A DNA stretch of 64,000 nucleotides from Syntrophomonas wolfei subsp. methylbutyratica (GTDB lineage Bacteria > Bacillota > Syntrophomonadia > Syntrophomonadales > Syntrophomonadaceae), in contig NZ_BBQT01000003.1 in NCBI RefSeq assembly GCF_001570625.1, positions 186,001 through 250,000 of the forward strand, written 5' to 3'. Numbering within the stretch: the stretch's first letter is position 1; each line of letters opens with the position of its first letter. Below, one piece after another: positions 62,068 to 64,000 of this stretch. The notes under the pieces were generated by a model. The model saw nothing but the letters and a program-made list of their open reading frames with translations. It was not told the origin of the DNA and did not search any database. The position numbers and the translations under genes were made by a program.

Positions 62068-64000
62068 GTGAGACTCATTCAAGCCAAGGAGAAAAAACTT
62101 AAGGCTAAAAAAACCAAGGATAGCAATAAGATAAACCGGGAGCGGATTAAAAGGGAAGTACTGGCACTGGTTGTTTTCATGCTGGCCATTTTTGTCTACA
62201 TTAGTGTTAGCCAGTTTAGCGGGAAGGCTGAAAGCACACAATTTATTGGGGTTTTGGGTAGCTATATATTAAAGGGTTTGGAATTATTGCTGGGTACCGG
62301 AGCAGTGTTTTTCTCATTTTATTTATTATTCTGGTCGATAGATATTGGTATTGATAAGAAAATATGGTCTGCGCGCATGTGGGGGGCCAGCCTGCTATTT
62401 TTATCCTGCTTGCTCTGGCTCAGCCTTTATGACATACCAAGTGGTTTAAGTGCTTGGGAAGCTGGTATTAAAGGCATGGGCGGGGGAGTTTTGGGTGCTG
62501 TTCTGGCTACCGGCGTAATTACCTTGTTGGGGAAAGTGGGAGCAGCGATACTACTTATTCTTAATATTGCGGTTGCAGTTCTTTTAATAGTAGGTAAACC
62601 CATAAAGGTAATTATTGGTTTTATTCTAAATTACAGCAGAGTTTTAAAGAGCAGCTTGGATAAGATAATGTATTATGAGACAAATGAAGACATACCGCTG
62701 CCGGTAGAAGCCCGAGATCAGGTAATAATCAACCATCCTCAACCATCTCCGGCGGAGAACAGCAAGGAATGGACCGCAGCCGAAAATAATCCACTGCCAC
62801 ATGAATCGGCCAATAGCCGTGAGAAATCACCCCTTTCTGACAAATATAAAAACCGGCCTACAAGCAGTCAGCTTGATTATCAGAAGCCACCTTTGGATTT
62901 GCTCGGTGAAATTAGCCGGGAAAGAATAATTGATAAAAAAAATATCAAGGAGAGTATTGGAATTTTGGAAGACACATTTTCCAATTTCGGTATCAGGGTG
63001 AAAGTAAATCAGGTAAGTTGTGGACCAGCAGTAACCCGTTATGAGCTTACCCCAGCTCCTGGGGTCAAAGTAAGCAAGATTCTTAGTCTAACTGATGATT
63101 TGCAGTTAAACCTGGCTGCACCAGGAATCAGAATAGAGGCACCAATTCCTGGCAAATCAGCAGTTGGTATAGAGATTCCCAACAGTAAACTCTTGAGTGT
63201 GAGCTTGCGCAGCCTCCTTTCTTCACCGGCTTTTAAGAATTTAAATAGCCCGTTGGCTTTTGCTTTGGGCGAAGATATCAGTGGCAATACCGTGGTAGGG
63301 AAGCTAAACGATATGCCTCATCTTTTGATCGCTGGTTCTACCGGGTCGGGGAAAAGTGTCTGTATCAATAGTATGATAATGATCTTCTTATTCAATTCGA
63401 CACCGGATGAATTAAAGTTTGTGTTTATAGATCCTAAAATGGTTGAGCTCGCTGCCTATAACGGCATTCCTCATTTGATGACTCCAGTCGTTACCGATCC
63501 CAAGAAGGCTTCGGTAGTACTGCGCTGGATGGTAGGAGAAATGGAAAAACGCTATAAGATCTTTGCGGAGCGAGGGGTCAGGGATATTCAGAGATTTAAC
63601 CAGATTAGCGAAGAAAGCTTGCCTTACATAGTAATAATAATTGATGAACTGGCTGATTTAATGATGGTTTCACCCGTTGAAGTCGAAGATTCTATTTGCC
63701 GGCTGGCACAGATGTCCCGGGCTGCTGGAATGCACCTGATTGTTGCTACCCAAAGACCTTCAGTGGATGTGGTAACCGGTATAATTAAGGCTAATATTCC
63801 CTCCCGTATTGCTTTTGCGGTTTCTTCCCAGGCTGATTCCCGTACTATCCTGGATACTTCCGGAGCAGAAAAACTTCTGGGTAAAGGGGATATGCTTTTT
63901 CTGCCGGTAGGGGCGGCAAAACCTTACCGGGTGCAAGGGGCTTATGTAAGTGATGGCGATATCGAAAAGGTAGTCAGCTTTATCAAAGAACAGCTGCCCC
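62068..64000 (+). CDS. ftsK: DNA translocase FtsK/SpoIIIE (3' truncated by window edge)
   Basis: The first 644 codons of an open frame that continues past the window. The N-terminus is basic, then four or so membrane helices (about residues 35-180), a hydrophilic linker (about 205-280) and the motor domain. Walker A is [10 protein letters not shown] (about residue 422) and Walker B is [12 protein letters not shown]. The protein pumps chromosomal DNA during division and into the forespore. GTG 62068 is the first possible start, since an in-frame TAA lies two codons before it. The gamma domain that reads DNA polarity lies outside. Confidence 0.95.
   Translation, partial: MRLIQAKEKKLKAKKTKDSNKINRERIKREVLALVVFMLAIFVYISVSQFSGKAESTQFIGVLGSYILKGLELLLGTGAVFFSFYLLFWSIDIGIDKKIWSARMWGASLLFLSCLLWLSLYDIPSGLSAWEAGIKGMGGGVLGAVLATGVITLLGKVGAAILLILNIAVAVLLIVGKPIKVIIGFILNYSRVLKSSLDKIMYYETNEDIPLPVEARDQVIINHPQPSPAENSKEWTAAENNPLPHESANSREKSPLSDKYKNRPTSSQLDYQKPPLDLLGEISRERIIDKKNIKESIGILEDTFSNFGIRVKVNQVSCGPAVTRYELTPAPGVKVSKILSLTDDLQLNLAAPGIRIEAPIPGKSAVGIEIPNSKLLSVSLRSLLSSPAFKNLNSPLAFALGEDISGNTVVGKLNDMPHLLIAGSTGSGKSVCINSMIMIFLFNSTPDELKFVFIDPKMVELAAYNGIPHLMTPVVTDPKKASVVLRWMVGEMEKRYKIFAERGVRDIQRFNQISEESLPYIVIIIDELADLMMVSPVEVEDSICRLAQMSRAAGMHLIVATQRPSVDVVTGIIKANIPSRIAFAVSSQADSRTILDTSGAEKLLGKGDMLFLPVGAAKPYRVQGAYVSDGDIEKVVSFIKEQLP

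Overview
The window reads as a chromosomal segment of a low-to-mid-GC, spore-forming, strictly anaerobic member of the Firmicutes (Clostridia). Sporulation genes (spoIVA, dpaA/dpaB, an FtsK/SpoIIIE translocase), hybrid cluster protein (hcp), a ferredoxin-type flavin thioredoxin reductase-like protein, PyrR attenuators, RNase J and strong AGGAGG-type ribosome binding sites with many TTG/GTG starts all support this. From general recollection it resembles a Syntrophomonas-type genome; that is an inference, not a database result.

Layout. 1-3.3 kb: end of cheB, a hybrid histidine kinase and a stand-alone receiver. 3.3-9.6 kb: a PDZ/DUF512 FeS protein, der, plsY, gpsA and spoIVA. 10-14.3 kb: two tandem PAS/HD-GYP regulators, the first carrying a frameshift near its end. 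14.4-17.9 kb: hom-thrB-lysC. 18-23.1 kb: an accessory island with tRNA-Pro, a complete IS66-family element with 8-bp target duplication, an Rpn-family nuclease, an IS3 remnant and a DUF2726 protein. 23.1-27.1 kb: thrC, an ApgM-like mutase and an FFTR-like flavoprotein. 27.3-28.1 kb: five tRNAs (Asp, Phe, Gly, Cys, Leu). 28.2-30.9 kb: Rrf2 regulator, hcp and a CGGC-domain protein. 31-33.2 kb: a decayed SLH-domain fragment, a large palindrome and a two-gene ABC exporter. 33.6-37.1 kb: an MBL-fold hydrolase and an agr-type quorum-sensing locus (sensor kinase, AgrB and a 42-residue AgrD). 37.3-50.4 kb: lspA, rluD and the pyrimidine operon pyrR-pyrB-pyrC-carA-carB-pyrK-pyrD-pyrF-pyrE with two PyrR attenuators. 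50.4-52.8 kb: rqcH and an unknown helical protein. 53-57.5 kb: dapB, dpaA, dpaB, asd and dapA (lysine/dipicolinate branch). 58.2-64 kb: rnj, tepA, ylzJ, uppP and the start of ftsK/spoIIIE.

How the genes fit together. lysC, asd, dapA and dapB feed both lysine and, via dpaAB, dipicolinate for spores, while hom, thrB and thrC take aspartate semialdehyde to threonine. The pyr operon encodes all steps of de novo UMP synthesis. Its CarA lacks both the glutaminase cysteine and histidine, so carbamoyl phosphate synthesis may run on free ammonia. The Rrf2 gene and hcp share a candidate operator and probably form a nitrosative or redox stress module. The agr locus lacks an adjacent response regulator.

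Intergenic DNA is rich in dispersed, MITE-like, often palindromic repeats (at about 6.1, 21.9, 22.8, 23.0, 39.5, 43.0, 46.4, 47.6, 48.7, 57.6, 59.9 and 60.0 kb), several of which carry terminator hairpins. No rRNA genes or CRISPR array were seen. The best candidates for follow-up are the glutaminase-dead CarA, the agr locus with its small peptide gene, and the FFTR-like reductase.
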